This document shows positions 10,812 to 21,619 of a DNA stretch of 64,000 nucleotides, in pieces. A program made the position numbers and the translations under genes. The notes beneath the pieces were generated by a model. That model saw nothing but the letters and a program-made list of their open reading frames with translations. It had not been told where the DNA came from and searched no databases. How positions within the stretch are numbered: position 1 is the stretch's first letter; each line of letters starts with the position of its first letter. This stretch comes from Aedes albopictus (Eukaryota > Arthropoda > Insecta > Diptera > Culicidae): positions 432,375,265 through 432,439,264 of the forward strand of contig NC_085138.1 in NCBI RefSeq assembly GCF_035046485.1. The letters run 5' to 3'.

Positions 10812-13168
10812 TCCATTGACGAATTTCGCGCCAACCCTTCTATGGGGCTGGCAGCACCCTCTCAGAATCGAACGAAACTTTGTGGGCATAAACAATAGGT
10901 ATTTCGAAGCAACTTTGCATATTTTGTTTTTCGAAATTTTTCAAGAGTAACATTTGAAGAGGGCCTATTTTTTTCATAGATTTTTTTCAAATCGATGTAA
11001 CTCAAAAATGACAAGACCTACAAAAAAGTCTTGTATGGCGGACTATCGTGAAATTCCATGAAGTTTTTTAGAAAAATATCCAAAAAATACAAAATTAATT
11101 CCTACACTGAAAAATAAAGGTTTTAAAAATTTAAATCGATATTACAAAAAACCCTATGTTTTTAAATCGATGATTATTTTTCTGGAGAAAGGTATTTCAA
11201 TTACCTACCAACATTTTCTCCAAACAATGTTGCTGTGACATATTTAAGGGAAAAAAGTTTTTCTAACAAAAACTTTTTTCATGTCCACATTGAGTGAATA
11301 TTTTTCATCGTGTTTCGTGCCAACATGGCCATATATAGGTTCAGTAGCCTCTCATCAACCAATGAAACTTTATGGATGTTTAAAAAATTGTTGAAGAAGC
11401 AATTTTGCATAATCTAACATTTATCTAGACTACCATTTGAAAAGGGCGTATTAGGGTGGCCCACACTTATATGAAAAACATAAAATTCGAAAAATGACAA
11501 GTCTTACCTCCTATATCGATTGTTTTGGACTCCCAGGAGCTACGTTCAGCATTTGAGCGAAAACGAGTTAGTCTAAGGGGTGATACACAAATTATGTCAT
11601 GCAAAATACGTAATTTTTCAACCTCCCTCCCCTCCCCTCTATGTCACGCTTTTTATATGGGACCTTACCACTGTTTGTATGGGTCGTCACGTTCTGCAAA
11701 ACCTTTCCCCCTCCCCTTCTAAAGCGTGACGTAATTTGTGCATGGCCGCTAATGGGGCGCTCAACGAGCTTGAAGTTTGTATGGGAAAACTTGGCCAAAT
11801 GTATGCAGAAATCTTAGGCTTTTGATTTTTGCCGCTAGGTGGCGCTGTAAGCGTTCAATTAATAAACACATTGGTATAATTGTAGGTCACTATATGCCAA
11901 ACAACTTTGTTGAAGACCCGTAAGTGATCCGTCAGGGAGGTGAAGCATTGGGATTTCATTATTGGTATTTCTTTACATGTATTGGAAAAACTACAATAAT
12001 GTTTCACCTCACTTTACCTAGAGTATAAATTTTTAACAGGCTTCGGATCCCTTTGCGGTCTTCGATAAAGTTGTTTGGCATATCGTCACCTACAAGAATA
12101 GCTAAGGTTTTTAATTATTTTTTTTATTAATTGAACACTTGCAGCGCCACCTAGAGGCAAAAACCAAAAGCTTAAGATTTCTGCATACATTTGGCCAAGT
12201 TTTCACATACAAACTTCATGCTCGTTGAGCGCCCCATTAGGGGCCATGCACAAATTACGTCACGCTTTAGGAGGGGAGGGGGTTTTGCAGAACGTGACGA
12301 CCCATACAAACAATCGTGAGGTCCCATACACAAAGCGTGACATAGAGGAGAGGGGGGTTGAAGAAGGTCGAATTTTGCGTGACATAATTTGTGTATCACC
12401 CCTTAGACTTAATCGATTTCGCTCAAATGCTGAACGTAGCTTCTGGGAATCCAAAACAACTGATGCAGGAGGTAAGGCTTGGCATTTTTTGATTTTTATG
12501 TTTTTCATATAAGTGTGGGTCACTCCAATACGCCCTTTTTAAATGTTAGTCTAGATAAATATTAGATTATGCAAAGTTGCTTCTTAAACAATTTTTTGAA
12601 CTTCCATAAAGTTTCATTGGTTGATGAGAGGCTGCTGAACCTATATATGGCCATGTTGGCACGAAACACGATGAAAAATATTCACTCAATGTAGACATGA
12701 AAAAAGTTTTTGTTAGAAAAACTTTTTTCCCTTAAATATGTCACAGCAACATTGTTTGGAGAAAATGTTGGTAGGTAATTGAAATACCTTTCTCCAGAAA
12801 AAAAATCATCGATTTAAAAACATAGGGTTTTTTGTAATATCGATTTAAATTTTTAAAACCTTTATTTTTCAGTGTAGGAATTAATTTCGTATTTTTTGGA
12901 TATTTTTATAAAAAACTTCATGAAACTTCACGATAGTCCGCCATACAAGACTTTTTTGTAGGTCTTGTCATTTTTGAGTTACATCGATTTGAAAAAAATC
13001 TATGAAAAAAAATTAGGCCCTCTTCAAATGTTACTCTTGAAAAATTTCGAAAAACAAAATATGCAAAGTTGCTTAGAAAGACCTATTGTTTATGCCCACA
13101 AAGTTTCGTTCGATTCTGAGAGGGTGCTGCCAACCGTTGGTCGAGTTGGCGCGAAATTCGTCCATTGG
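10812..13168. mobile_element. 2.36-kb near-perfect palindrome (long-arm foldback element)
   Basis: From 'ccattgacgaatttcgcgcc' at 10813 to its complement ending at 13168, the two halves are inverted copies meeting near 11990. Checked landmarks include 'cagcaccctctcagaatcg' (about 10852) against 'cgattctgagagggtgctg' (about 13113), 'tttaaatcgatgattattt' (about 11160) against its counterpart near 12800, and 'aagcctaagatttctgcat'-type sequence on both sides of the centre. Within each arm is a smaller 'gatacacaaattatgtca' segment of MITE type. There is no transposase. Differences between arms are sparse, which suggests a young element or arm homogenisation. No clear target duplication was found. 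Confidence 0.85.
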
Positions 13169-13500
13169 CAACTTCTTCAAAGATTATTCCAGGAACTCTT
13201 CTAAGGAATTCCTGAGGATTTCTTCAGGACCTCCTCCATGAATTCATTCACAAGTTCTTCCAAAAATTCTTTCGGGCATTGCTCCATGCATTCTATTGGG
13301 ATTCCTCCAAGGAATCTTCTTGAAAAATATTCATGCATTCTTTTGAAAATTTCTCCAAGGATTCCATAAGAAATTTCTTCAAATATTTCTTGATTCCGTC
13401 AGCAGGATTACAGCAGCAATTCTTTCAACCTATCCTCCAGAAATTCTTCAAAGGCTTCTCTCAAGAATTCTTACTAATCTAATCTAATCTAACGCCAAAG
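13169..13500. repeat. Diverged GGAATTCC-type 12-bp-periodic repeat
   Basis: Recurring 'aattcctc' and 'gattcctcca' motifs at roughly 12-bp spacing, strongly diverged. The same sequence type occurs in the long block at 26370-43985 and at the right end of the window. Confidence 0.6.
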
Positions 13501-13596
13501 GCTTCTCTTAAGGATTCTTACGAAGAATTGGTGTGAGCCAGTATTAAATAAATAACTAATTCGAGAGCCACTCTAGCATGTGGTCACTTACTCTCT

Positions 13597-13850
13597 GTTG
13601 TATATATCACTACAATTAACTACAGCTTTTTGCCACATAAATAGATCATCTGTGTATGCCCAGCTGCCGATCGAAATGGCTATGTTAAATAGTAAGCAAG
13701 TCAGAAGTGCACTACTGATGTTGCTGGTGCTCCGTACGATCAACAGAAGTTTAGTTTTTCTGTGCGAGTAAATAAAGTATTTAGTTCAGTCGCGAAACGA
13801 AGTGTTATTTGTAGCGACCGACTTTCGGAACGCTCTGTGTGCGAAAAAAA
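13597..13850 (+). repeat. Possible solo LTR
   Basis: Starts TGTTGTATATATCAC, contains 'aataaagtatttagttcag' (a possible polyadenylation signal followed by a repeat-region-like sequence) near 13771, and differs in composition from both flanks. This resembles the U3-R layout of a retrotransposon LTR. I did not find a second LTR, primer-binding site or clean target duplication, so it remains tentative. Confidence 0.3.
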
Positions 13851-14019
13851 AAAATCTTCAAGAAATTTTCCTCTTTCTGGAACTCCTGTTACTTTCCATT
13901 CAAATATTCATTCATGAATTCCTCCATGGGAACTAATGCAAGAATTTGCGGGGGATTTTTCTACCGAAATGTCCACCACTTTTGTGTTTTGGATTGGTGT
14001 AAACTAATCAACAACCCGA

Positions 14020-14286
14020 TTGATTGAACTCGAAGAAAACACAAGCAATTGTATTCTGTAATCAACGTACAAGAATAACATGTGCTCCCAAAATAAAAGT
14101 AGGCGATGACATAATTGAATACTCAGATACTGTGAATAATCTAGGAATAATTATGGATAGCAAAATGAACTGAAAAAACCATGTGAGCGCTGTATGGAAT
14201 AAGGTGTACAAAACTCTCCACTCTCTCGTTGCTGTATGAAGTAGCACTCCACAGCATATTCGTCTACTTTTGGCAAGATCCCTTAT
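14020..14286 (+). pseudogene. Non-LTR retrotransposon reverse transcriptase relic
   Basis: One frame reads SKKTQAIVF, then RTRITCAPKIKVGDDIIEYS, then VNNLGIIMDSKMN, a stop in place of an expected Trp, then KNHVSAVWNKVYKTLHSL, a further stop and STPQHIRLLLARSLI. This is the region after the catalytic motifs of Jockey/I-type LINE reverse transcriptases, where 'LG..MD' followed by 'W..H' is typical. At least three in-frame stops and loss of everything upstream and downstream show a dead fragment. The catalytic aspartates are not included. Identification rests on the pattern of conserved positions; the exact clade is not certain. Confidence 0.7.
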
Positions 14287-14289
14287 TTG

Positions 14290-16800
14290 AAAAGGTTATA
14301 CCAAGGTTTATTTCTTAGTTATATGAACAATAACTACATATGTAATTCAAAACAAAACTGAATTGTGTGACACCTGCTTTTAAATTTTTCATCGATATTC
14401 CCTTGCTCTTCAAATTAACATCTAAGCTACTGGAAGGATGACTCACTTACCATACAACCTTCACGCTAGAGCCACCTCATTTGGCGTAATTAGCATCGCA
14501 GGAATCTCCACACCATGTAAGTCACACACTAGACCGCATATTTACATACTGCTGCTAACTAAGTAATGTACAAAATCGGTACGTCTTGTGGTGGTCATGG
14601 CTGGTCTGGCACACAAGCTGAAAACCAATCCGACAAGCATTTTGAATAATGAAATATATTTGCTATTTCACTTGTCCGGGCGTGCCATCGTACGGTTCCG
14701 CGTCGTTGGACCAGTGGACAGAAATAAATTTTCCGGCTGATTTCATTCGCTTGAGGGTACCTCCATTGCATTATTGGTATAAGCTTAAGGGACCGAACAT
14801 ATTGCTCGTTGCAATATTTGATTTTCTTTTTAGCAAGCTCAATGAGCCGACTCGTGCCAACCGGAGCGAATGAGCGAGCGTATGAATGAATGAGTAGATG
14901 AATGCAGTCAGTCCACCTTACTAGTACTCTCCTGAGACAAGTAGATTGCAGTACTGACTGAACCAAATGGGCGGACGGTGGGAGGAATGGAACGAAACCA
15001 GTTAGTTGACAACATCATTCCGAAAGTGAATTTATCTTGTGCCCGTCATCTCCGCTGGGGATCTCCGCTGCACTGCACTGTAGTCTGTTGGAAGATGTGC
15101 GTGCCAGTTAGTTGATCGAGACCTAGCTAACAACTCTGCCAGGCCAGGGGATTAGATCAACCGTAACATCGAAAGACAACTGATCGGTTCAATGGGGACG
15201 CGATTGATTGGGCCGTCCGTCGTCCGTGGGTAAGCGATCGCCGGATTAGATGGGTAGTTGAACGGAGACCCGAGGAGACCGAGACCGAAAGCTACAACTT
15301 TATTATTTATTTATTTATGCTCGGTAATGCTAATGGCGAAATGGAAAACGATTGAGTCTCACAACGAATGCAATATGGTCCCTGACTCCAAAGCTCGAAG
15401 AGGGGCCACCAGAGGAAGCATCAACAACAACTAGTCAGCTGGAGTTGTCGTCGTAATTGAAAAGTTGCCTCGGACTGAAGGGAGACATCGATTCATTACC
15501 GTTTGGGATCGATTGTGACTGGATGGTAGTCTACTAGTAGGTACAGATAGTGTTGCGGCCCGGCTGCCAAGACGAAGTGAAAAGCTTATGAGAAAATCGA
15601 AAAATGGTTATGAGTTTATTAATCAAAAGCGCATTACAGCAGTCATATCGTTGGCGCTCGTCGGAGGACGGTGCAGCGATACTGCAAAATTGCAGTGTTG
15701 ATCGTGCACCTGCAACCGTTGTTTGTTGGTACGAGGATTGTGATCAATTTATTAAATCTCTCGTGGGGAGAAAATGAATAGCTTACATGATTGCAAACAA
15801 CTTATTTACTATTGAGATTGAAAGCGAAACTGATTGGTTGCAAAAAAGCGATATTTGTTCGCCATGTTTTGTTGGGAAGCATTACGTTACAGGATATTGC
15901 AATTCTTGCGTTTGTCGTTACATGAACGTATCTGAATTGATTGATTTTCTCCGATTTTTCAGGGAAATACGATTAGCGTCCGAGTGATTTCATGGCAAAG
16001 TCCGTTTCTGTATATTGACCAAAAACAATCGAAACCAATTTACCAGCTAAGTCATTGATTAAGCGAAAATTTCCTACTGCCCTCGTAGGAACTGTTCGAC
16101 ATGCAATATCCAAAACTCATCGCATCTCCGCATGACACAGAGAGATCGGAAACTGCGAAAACTATTTCACTCAAAGAATGCCACTGGCATCTCTTCCATA
16201 TCTGCGAACGATGCCATCAAAAATGCCCTAGGCTTCCAAAATCCACTTTTTATCCCTTTGTCATCAAGCGTTCTATTTTTCCCTCACATAATCGAATCCG
16301 TCGTGGCAGCATGCTAGCTAAAACCTCGTAGGCGGGCGTCAACCGCCACTGGCATGCTTGTTATTCCGCGCGAAAAATTCGCAAAACTCACCGGTTGTTC
16401 CAGACCGGTTGGCGGAAATATCTGACACAAGCAATCTCGCTCTATTCGGATGCTTTATCCGGACATCACAGTGACACATTTCTAAACATCGTTTACCGGC
16501 GTGGTATTCAGAGAGGACATTGAAGAGTGCATACCTACAACACCGGGATAAACATGAAACGTTGAACGTTTGAAAGTTGGAATTGTAGCAGTTTCTAGGT
16601 GAAAAATCATTCGCGTGCAATATTGACCTTTGCCTTGGTGCTGTAAAGGCTTGCGATAGTGCCACTGCATCGGGATGAGTTTCTCATCAGTTTTTGCAAT
16701 TGCTGCTTGCAATTGTTACGCAAAGTTTGCATGCGGCCAAACGGCTGGACATTGTTTTTGCTGGTAATTTCATTGAAGCATCCGAAAAGATTCATAAGTA
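14290..16800. other. Low-repeat region, no gene recognised
   Basis: About 2.5 kb with mixed composition and few obvious repeats. 15000-15560 is relatively GC-rich; a short (ATTT)n tract lies near 15305. Minus-strand open frames of 108-123 codons (16339-16665 and 14595-14966) match nothing I know, lack recognisable domains, and are overlapped by frames on the other strand. It may be host non-coding sequence. Confidence 0.4.
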
Positions 16801-17322
16801 CCAGTTTTATTCCTAGAATTCCCCCAGTATTCCACCGCGGTTTCCTTCAAGTATTATTGTTGAAATTCTTCCAACAATTCCTTCGCGGATTTTTCAGGGA
16901 TTCCTTCCGGTAAGTTTGAATTAATATCCCTCCCAACATTCTTTCAGGGATTATTTCGTAGGCTCTATGAGAGATTCCTACAAAACTCCATCAAGGATTT
17001 TATTTGGGATTTCTTCATAGATTTAGGGATTCCTTCCAAAATTCCTCCAGGGTTTCTGTTTGATTGGAAATTGCTCCGTGCTTACAATACTCTAGAATGA
17101 TTTTATCTTTTAAGATATTCAGCAACTCTCACCGATATTTGTCCATGCATTTCTCCTAGAATTGCTTACGTGATTTTTTTTTTTTTTTAAATTTTCCGCA
17201 TAAACTCTATCTGGTATTACTCCAAACAATTCTTTAGGAAATCGTCCCAGAATTTATCTTGGAATTCCTCACGATATTCACCTAGGTTGATTCCTGAGAA
17301 TCCTTGGAGTATTCGTCTAGGG

Positions 17323-17885
17323 CAGTGGTGCTCAAACTGCGGCCCGCGGGCCGCATGTGGCCCTCGAAGCTCTTGAATGCGGCTCGCAAAGTACTTTGGA
17401 AAAAAGTAACTAATTGTTCAAAATAATGAAACATATTTTTATGATGCTTAAAACTTTCATAACATTTGTTATTCATTTTTGATAAGATTAATTGAGAATA
17501 TCAATTCTTTTTAGTAAATTTCTATGATTAATGAAGAAGTGTTGAAAAAGCAGTTCTTACAAATATTGACTGTAGATAACTTAGTTTATTTCAATTATGC
17601 TTTTTGGTCTTACTGAGATGAGATTAAAGGTGTTTTTAGAAACGATGCTCAAATACTTTTTTGAAAAGATTTTAATACTGTCCACAGTCCCATATTGAAT
17701 ATTCGTTTCTTCTGGTTATCTATATCAAATAAATCGTTTGAAATTGCATTTGTTAAAAAATATACCTTAAACACCCTTAATTAACCCTTAGTTGGTTTTG
17801 GTTTCTTTTTATTCAAATGACGGCCCGCGACTTAGCCGCAATATCACAATTTGGCCCGCGGTATGCTTCAACCTGAGCACCACTG
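17323..17885. mobile_element. hAT-type MITE with 8-bp target duplication
   Basis: The element starts CAGTGGTGCTCAAACTGCGG and ends with the inverted copy TGAGCACCACTG. It is flanked by a perfect direct repeat GTCTAGGG at 17315-17322 and 17886-17893. Subterminal 'gcggcccgcgggccgc' and 'ggcccgcgg' segments are typical of hAT non-autonomous elements in many animals. The 563-bp interior is AT-rich with no transposase frame. Confidence 0.9.
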
Positions 17886-17993
17886 GTCTAGGGTTTCCTC
17901 TTGGGATTTTTCTGCCTGGATTCTCGAAGGCAAGCCCGTGCACCCAACCCAGTTGTTAACAAGAAAGAAATTCCCCTGAGATTCCGAGCAGAC

Positions 17994-18143
17994 GCGCCAA
18001 CTTGGTCAAATTATTGGGGGGGGGCAAAGCCTGGTTTTTCTGATTTGTTGTATGGGAAAATCGAAAAATCGTCAAATATGTGGAGGGGGGGGGGGGGGCA
18101 AAACCGTGCTTGTCCTGCACCCCCCCCCCCCCTAAATTGGCGC
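17994..18143. mobile_element. Short MITE with GCGCCAA termini and long G/C runs
   Basis: 'gcgccaacttggtcaaatta' followed by a run of 8-9 G is matched by a run of about 14 C followed by 'taaattggcgc' at the right end. An internal G run near 18085-18098 adds to the homopolymer content. Homopolymer lengths in such sequence are prone to assembly error. Confidence 0.6.
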
Positions 18144-19725
18144 CTATAATTCCGAGTATTCTTTAAAAATTTTCCCCAGTAATTCATTCGAAATTTCAAA
18201 TTTTTTTGCTAGAATACTTTCTGAAATCGAGAGGTTCCTTTGTGGAATTCCTGCGTAGATTGCTTCATAAGTCACTTCCGGATTTATTTTTTATCGTTTC
18301 TCCAGGAATATCACAAGGAATTCAGATTCATCTCATTTCCAGGCATTCCATTGGAGATTTCTTTGAAAATTTCAATTCTTTAAGAAACATAGTTTAGTGA
18401 TTTCTTCAAGAATTCTTCCAGATTTGTTAAAAATTTCTTCTGAGTTCTAGGAATTTTTGTCCACTTAAACCTCCAGAAATTTTGCAAAAAAATATTTTAA
18501 GAATTCAAGAAAATTATACATGAATTTATTCAAGATCTCTTTCAATACCTTTGTCTGCAGTTTCTGCTCGGATTCCTGCAGATATTATTTCAAGGATTCC
18601 TCCTAAAACTTTTGCCGAGGTTCACTTCAGCAATTCCTTAAGAGTGTCTTTTAGAAATCTCATCAGGGGTTTTTTAAGAAACTTCCAAATAAATGTTTCG
18701 TTGAATATCTCCAAAAGTTTCACATGAAAATCTTCTAGGAATTCCTCGAGAGCTATCTCAAAGGGCTCCTCCAAAAACTCCTTCAAGGATTGCAATTCTC
18801 CCAGAACCATCTCCAAGAGTTTCTCCAGGTATTCCCCAGAGATTCCATCAGAACTTCTTAAAAGATTACTTCAGAAATTGGTTCAGAAAATTATGCTCAG
18901 AAATCTTTTCAGGAAATTTTAATTTTTTTCTTGGAACGTCCAAAGGTATCTCTAGGTATTCCTTTAGAGATTTCTTCAGAAAATAATCGAAAAATTTCTC
19001 CTTTTTTTGTGTAACATCATGAAGTACTTCTGTAAAATCCGTGAAAATCTGAAATAAAAAAATGCTTGAGGAATCTTTCCTTCAAAGGAGATCCAGGAGA
19101 TATTGCTGAAGGAACCGCAGGATCAGTACCAAAAAGAAATATTGTAGTAACTTCTAAGGTTACCCCTGACAAAATTTTGTAAGGGATTCCCGGTGGAGCT
19201 CATGGAAGAATTTTCAAAGGAATCGTTGAAGAATTAAAAAAAAAATCTACATATGAATTTATGGAAAAAAAACTCCTTGGAAGAATCTCTTCTAGAAAAA
19301 GGCTTAAACTCCTGAAGGAGTCTTTGGAAATATTTCCGGAGGAATTTCTGAAGAACTTTAAGAAAGAATGCATGGAGGAATTCCTGAAAGAATACTTGAA
19401 GGAATTTTTGATAAATTCTTCTGTCTAATATATGTAGAAGTCTGTGGAGATGTTCTTTGAAAAAAAAAAATACATGGAGTAATATCTGAAAGAATCATAA
19501 GGGAATTTCCGAAGAAACCGTAGAAGGTGCCGCTGAAAAAACTGCTTGAGAAACCCTTGATGGAATTCATTTTGGAATTAATTAAGAAATATTTGGAAGA
19601 ATTCCTGGAGAAGATTTACTATCAAAATATGGATTTTCTAACAAAAAAGAAGGAGAAAGCCGTGATTTTTTTTTTTTTTTTTTGAGGAAATCCTGGAAAA
19701 ATACTCTACACATTCTAACATTTAA

Positions 19726-20038
19726 CCCTTTCCTTCCCACGACTTTGAACGACTATATCTATGCTAAAAAGCGTTTCCGAGAAAAGTGCTTGAATAAAAG
19801 TTATTGCAAATGGACTAAATTTTTCGAAACCAATGAAAAAAAAAATTGGTTGTAATTCAATAGGTTTTTGATTGTTTAACAATAGTTCCACTATTGAAAC
19901 AAGTAGTTGGTAGTTGGATCAACCTTATGAGGTTACAACCATATTTTTAAAATTATTGCATCATATTCATCTAATTCCATTTGTCCCGAGTTCGCCGAAA
20001 ATCGATGGTGCTCTAGAGCAACCATGGGAAGTAGAGGG
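19726..20038. mobile_element. piggyBac-like MITE flanked by TTAA
   Basis: The termini CCCTTTCCTTCCCAC and GTGGGAAG-like 'catgggaagtagaggg' are imperfect inverted copies, and TTAA is present on both sides (19722-19725 and 20039-20042). TTAA duplication with CCC-starting termini is the signature of piggyBac-superfamily elements. The 313-bp body carries no transposase. Confidence 0.75.
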
Positions 20039-20042
20039 TTAA

Positions 20043-20880
20043 ACTTCTGTGAAGTAAGGACTGTTCAATTTATAAAACGGACATCGTGCTTGTGCGGTAT
20101 CTTTTTTTTGTTCAATAAAAGCATTATCAGTTTGTTTGCATAACTTTCTATAGCTATTCTCAAGTGTAGGAAAATATAATATTAAACAAAATGTTGTTTA
20201 TTGTGTAACTGGGTGTTTAGTAAAACATCCATAGAAACCCATTTCTCAAAATTCGACATAACTTTTCACATACTTAACATGCACATTTTCACGAAGTTTT
20301 TTATGTATTGGCATCTTATATTATTCTACCAAAAGTAAAGCTCAATAGTTGGTCAGTAATTATGCACCAAGTTGCCTCCTGCTTGATATAGTGAGTTGCC
20401 TTGTTTCCATAGAAATTATTAAAAATTATTCATTCAAGTCCTGTGTTGCAATAGCACAACGAATTCGGCTGAAAATTTGTCCAGAGTAGTAGAATATTGC
20501 TTTCTGAATGATACAGAAGAAAAATTAGCTTTCAATTACATTCTTCATCAAAAATGTAATCCATCAAACAAAGACAATCAAAGATGGTCATAGTAAAAAA
20601 TTGCATAGTTTTTGCTCCATTGATACAGATTGTCGACTCTAGCGAATCTTGTTATTATTTATTTTCTACAAAGTTGATCCTATCGGATGTAAAGTTTTTA
20701 TTTCCAATATCATTGTTATGCAAAATTTGCATTAGGTTGCATTGTTATTTGGAAGAACCTTCAAAGAACGAAACTGTTTTGATTACTGTGCCTGTAATGG
20801 CGCACAGTAACTAAACCAGCAATGCTATAGAAAAGCTGATTTCTGCATTTAAAACCACATTATGTATTCCTACTTTCGAC
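20043..20880. other. AT-rich sequence, no gene seen
   Basis: The 30-bp segment at 20054-20083 (GTAAGGACTGTTCAATTTAT plus 10 more) has a perfect inverted match at 46811-46840, so it is probably part of a dispersed transposon end. Otherwise nothing is recognised. Confidence 0.4.
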
Positions 20881-21231
20881 TGGATGCATAAAAATATTCT
20901 TTATGCAATTCAGTAACCTAATTTATATTTTATGCAGCTCATTTTGGTATCATAATGGCCATTTTTCCGAACTGGTTCATTATGCAACTGAAATGAGTTG
21001 CATAATGAAAAATAGCTGTATAATGTTCATAATGCAATTCATTTGAGTTGCATTATGAACATTATGCAACTCAAATGGGCTGCATTATGAAAAAAATCAT
21101 AGCATAATTTTTTTTATGCAATTCAGTATAATAATTTCTATTTTATGTAACTCATTTTGGTATCATAATGGCCATTTTTTCAGAACTGGTTCACTATGGA
21201 ACTGAAATGAGCTGCATAATGAAAAATAGTT
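20880..21231. repeat. Palindromic ATGCAACTCA-rich repeat flanking the Penelope element
   Basis: A unit of about 115 bp ('atgcaattcagta' through 'tgcataatgaaaaatagctg') occurs twice, at about 20897-21012 and 21117-21229, in direct orientation. Between them is a near-perfect palindrome centred near 21046, 'cataatgttcataatgcaa' facing 'ttgcattatgaacattatg'. The same palindrome recurs at 45660-45720, again beside a Penelope fragment. Confidence 0.7.
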
Positions 21232-21329
21232 GATGATTAACCTGGGCTTGTTAGGGGAATATCTGTAAATAAAAAGAAAATCGCGTTAAGTACTGTTCGT
21301 TTGAATTCCACTAAGAATTTGCATCCTTT

Positions 21330-21375
21330 GACAGATACGTATTTCGACCTCAACTGTAAGGTCGTCTTCAGTGTC
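21330..21375 (-). ncRNA. Hammerhead-ribozyme-like motif in the Penelope terminal repeat
   Basis: Read on the minus strand: stem I GACA (21372-21375) pairs with TGTC (21330-21333); the invariant core CTGAAGA (21365-21371) is intact; stem II GACC (21360-21363) pairs with GGTC (21346-21349); GAAA follows (21342-21345); a short self-complementary stem III (TAC/GTA) precedes an NUH-type cleavage site ATC (ending 21334). One extra C (21364) lies between the core and stem II. Minimal hammerheads with very short stem III, thought to act as dimers, are established in Penelope-like elements. Activity of this copy is not known, and the extra base may weaken it. Confidence 0.6.
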
Positions 21376-21619
21376 TTGTACTTGACTCGACTGAAGAGAT
21401 GCATCGCATTCTACACGTTTTATACATCTCAGGTAAAAATAATAGGTAACTTAATCTAGGTTTTTTTTTATTTTATTTTATTTTTTTTTTTTTTTGAGCA
21501 TGCAAAAACTATATTAACCTCCACCATAGAATAGGTAATAAAAAATTCCTCCACCACCGAATAGGTATATTTTCCTCCAGCACAGGTTAGGTAAACAAAG
21601 TTCATATATCACAGGTACA

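Larger units (their letters stand above)
16810..19700. repeat. Diverged GGAATTCC-type repeat, interrupted by two MITEs
   Basis: Motifs such as 'ggattccttcc' and 'aattcctcc' recur throughout, on the plus strand up to about 18960 and with opposite polarity ('ggaggaattt', 'gaaggaattc') from about 19070 to 19620. This is an older, more decayed relative of the block at 26370-43985. The change of polarity shows that this stretch too contains an inversion. It is interrupted by the hAT MITE at 17323-17885 and a G/C-run MITE at 17994-18143. Confidence 0.6.

Noticed and set aside
13839..14027. 62-codon frame just upstream of the reverse transcriptase relic
   Set aside because: Not continuous with the conserved frame; its last residues could be part of the relic but the bulk has no similarity I can see.
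14595..14966. 123-codon minus-strand frame in low-repeat DNA
   Set aside because: No domain recognised and overlapped by a plus-strand frame; not strong enough to call a gene.
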